This document shows positions 4,841 to 5,537 of a stretch of 5,537 nt of DNA, one piece after another. A model generated the notes under the pieces. It searched no databases, had not been told where the DNA came from, and was given only the letters and a program-made list of their open reading frames with translations. Source of the stretch: Bacteroidota bacterium (GTDB lineage Bacteria; Bacteroidota; Bacteroidia; Bacteroidales; UBA10428); the NCBI GenBank assembly GCA_024640925.1, contig JAHEEB010000352.1, positions 1 through 5,537 of the forward strand, written 5' to 3'. Made by a program: the position numbers and the translations under genes. How positions within the stretch are numbered: position 1 is the stretch's first letter; each line of letters starts with the position of its first letter.

Positions 4841-5537
4841 TTATCCCAGGTAAGTTTTAAGCAATTTGCTTTTTGCACGCTGGCGCAAATGTTTAATGGC
4901 TTTTTCTTTAATCTGGCGGGTACGTTCTCTCGAGATACCTATTGAATCGCCAATTTCTTCCAGAGACATGGGTTTACGGCCAATGCCGTAGAAAGCCTGA
5001 ATAACTTTACGTTCTTTTTCAGGTAAAGTATTCAATGTACGTTCAATCTCAAGCTTTAATGATTCCTCCATCAAACTATGGTCAGTGGTAGGATTATCAG
5101 GATTAGAAAGTACATCAAGCAGGCTGTTATCTTCACCTTCCTGGAATGGAGCATCAACAGACATATGCCTGCCCGAAAGTTCCATCGTGCTGTATATTTT
5201 TTCTTTAGGAATATCAAGAGCTTCGGCAAGCTCATCAGCAGAAGGTTCAAGCTCGTGCTCCTGTTCAAGTTGACTAAAAGTACGGTTCATTTTGTTTAAT
5301 GCACCGATTTTATTCAGGGGGAGTCTCACTATTCTCGATTGTTCAGCTAATGCCTGGAGAATACATTGACGTATCCACCAAACAGCGTACGAGATAAATT
5401 TAAAACCCTTAGTCTCATCAAACTTTTGGGCAGCTTTTATAAGTCCAAGATTTCCTTCATTGATTAAGTCGGGAAGACTAAGTCCTTGATGCTGATATTG
5501 TTTGGCCACCGAAACAACAAACCTTAAATTGGCTTTA
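4841..5537 (-). CDS. rpoD: Primary RNA polymerase sigma factor RpoD (Bacteroidetes type), 5' end cut by window edge
   Basis: The frame is open through the right edge (first full codon at 5536) and gives 231 residues; the family is about 285-290 long in Bacteroidetes, so roughly 55 N-terminal residues are missing. The visible part begins in region 2 with [14 protein letters not shown]. It includes [20 protein letters not shown] (21-40) and the -10 recognition and melting segment [13 protein letters not shown] (45-57), then the region 3 start [12 protein letters not shown] (64-75) and [17 protein letters not shown] (127-143). Region 4 carries the helix-turn-helix [22 protein letters not shown] (191-212) and ends with [12 protein letters not shown] at 5509 lies inside the conserved VVSVAKQ block and is not the real start. 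The protein directs RNA polymerase to housekeeping promoters of the TTG/TAnnTTTG kind, one of which is seen at 2077-2108. It is followed by an intrinsic terminator. Confidence 0.97.
   Translation of the reverse strand, partial: KANLRFVVSVAKQYQHQGLSLPDLINEGNLGLIKAAQKFDETKGFKFISYAVWWIRQCILQALAEQSRIVRLPLNKIGALNKMNRTFSQLEQEHELEPSADELAEALDIPKEKIYSTMELSGRHMSVDAPFQEGEDNSLLDVLSNPDNPTTDHSLMEESLKLEIERTLNTLPEKERKVIQAFYGIGRKPMSLEEIGDSIGISRERTRQIKEKAIKHLRQRAKSKLLKTYLG

Noticed and set aside
5071..5299. Open frames on both strands inside rpoD.
   Set aside because: They overlap highly conserved RpoD coding sequence in other frames and have low-complexity products.

Overview
The window looks like ordinary chromosomal DNA from a member of the Bacteroidetes, most likely the order Bacteroidales. 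The evidence is an AT-rich composition, a primary sigma factor of the short Bacteroidetes type ending in KLLKTYLG, start codons without Shine-Dalgarno sequences, and at least one well-spaced Bacteroidetes-type promoter (TTG, 20 bases, TAAATTTG). No phage, transposase, CRISPR or secretion genes are visible, and I see no clear sign of a new multi-gene system.

Left part (1-1829). The first 100 codons of a leftward peptidase T gene (pepT) run off the left edge. It is divergent from a complete lipoate-protein ligase gene (lplA). The 62-base gap between them holds a perfect 13-base inverted repeat that ends on the A of the pepT start codon. A small cupin-fold protein follows lplA on the same strand. 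A hairpin terminator then serves both this gene and a leftward tRNA-His (GTG).

Middle part (1833-3555). The tRNA-His gene and a 391-residue YghO-like GNAT acyltransferase gene diverge from a 221-base spacer. The spacer carries a convincing promoter for the acyltransferase, a weaker one for the tRNA and a 16-base perfect palindrome. Downstream of the acyltransferase lies a 251-base spacer between convergent genes, with two hairpins and no credible gene.

Right part (3556-5537). Three leftward genes lie in the order of transcription rpoD (5' end cut by the window edge), a small sigma-70/ECF-type factor with a cysteine-bearing C-terminal tail, and a cysteine-rich DUF3795 protein. An intrinsic terminator lies between rpoD and the second sigma factor, so the latter probably has its own promoter or depends on read-through.

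Functionally this is a housekeeping mosaic: peptide breakdown (PepT), lipoate salvage for the 2-oxoacid dehydrogenase and glycine-cleavage complexes (LplA), translation (tRNA-His), transcription initiation (RpoD and an accessory sigma factor) and three poorly characterised proteins (cupin, GNAT, DUF3795). The most useful leads are the pepT start-codon hairpin, the cupin that lacks the canonical metal-binding histidines, the possible lipid-acylating role of the GNAT protein, and the second sigma factor behind rpoD.
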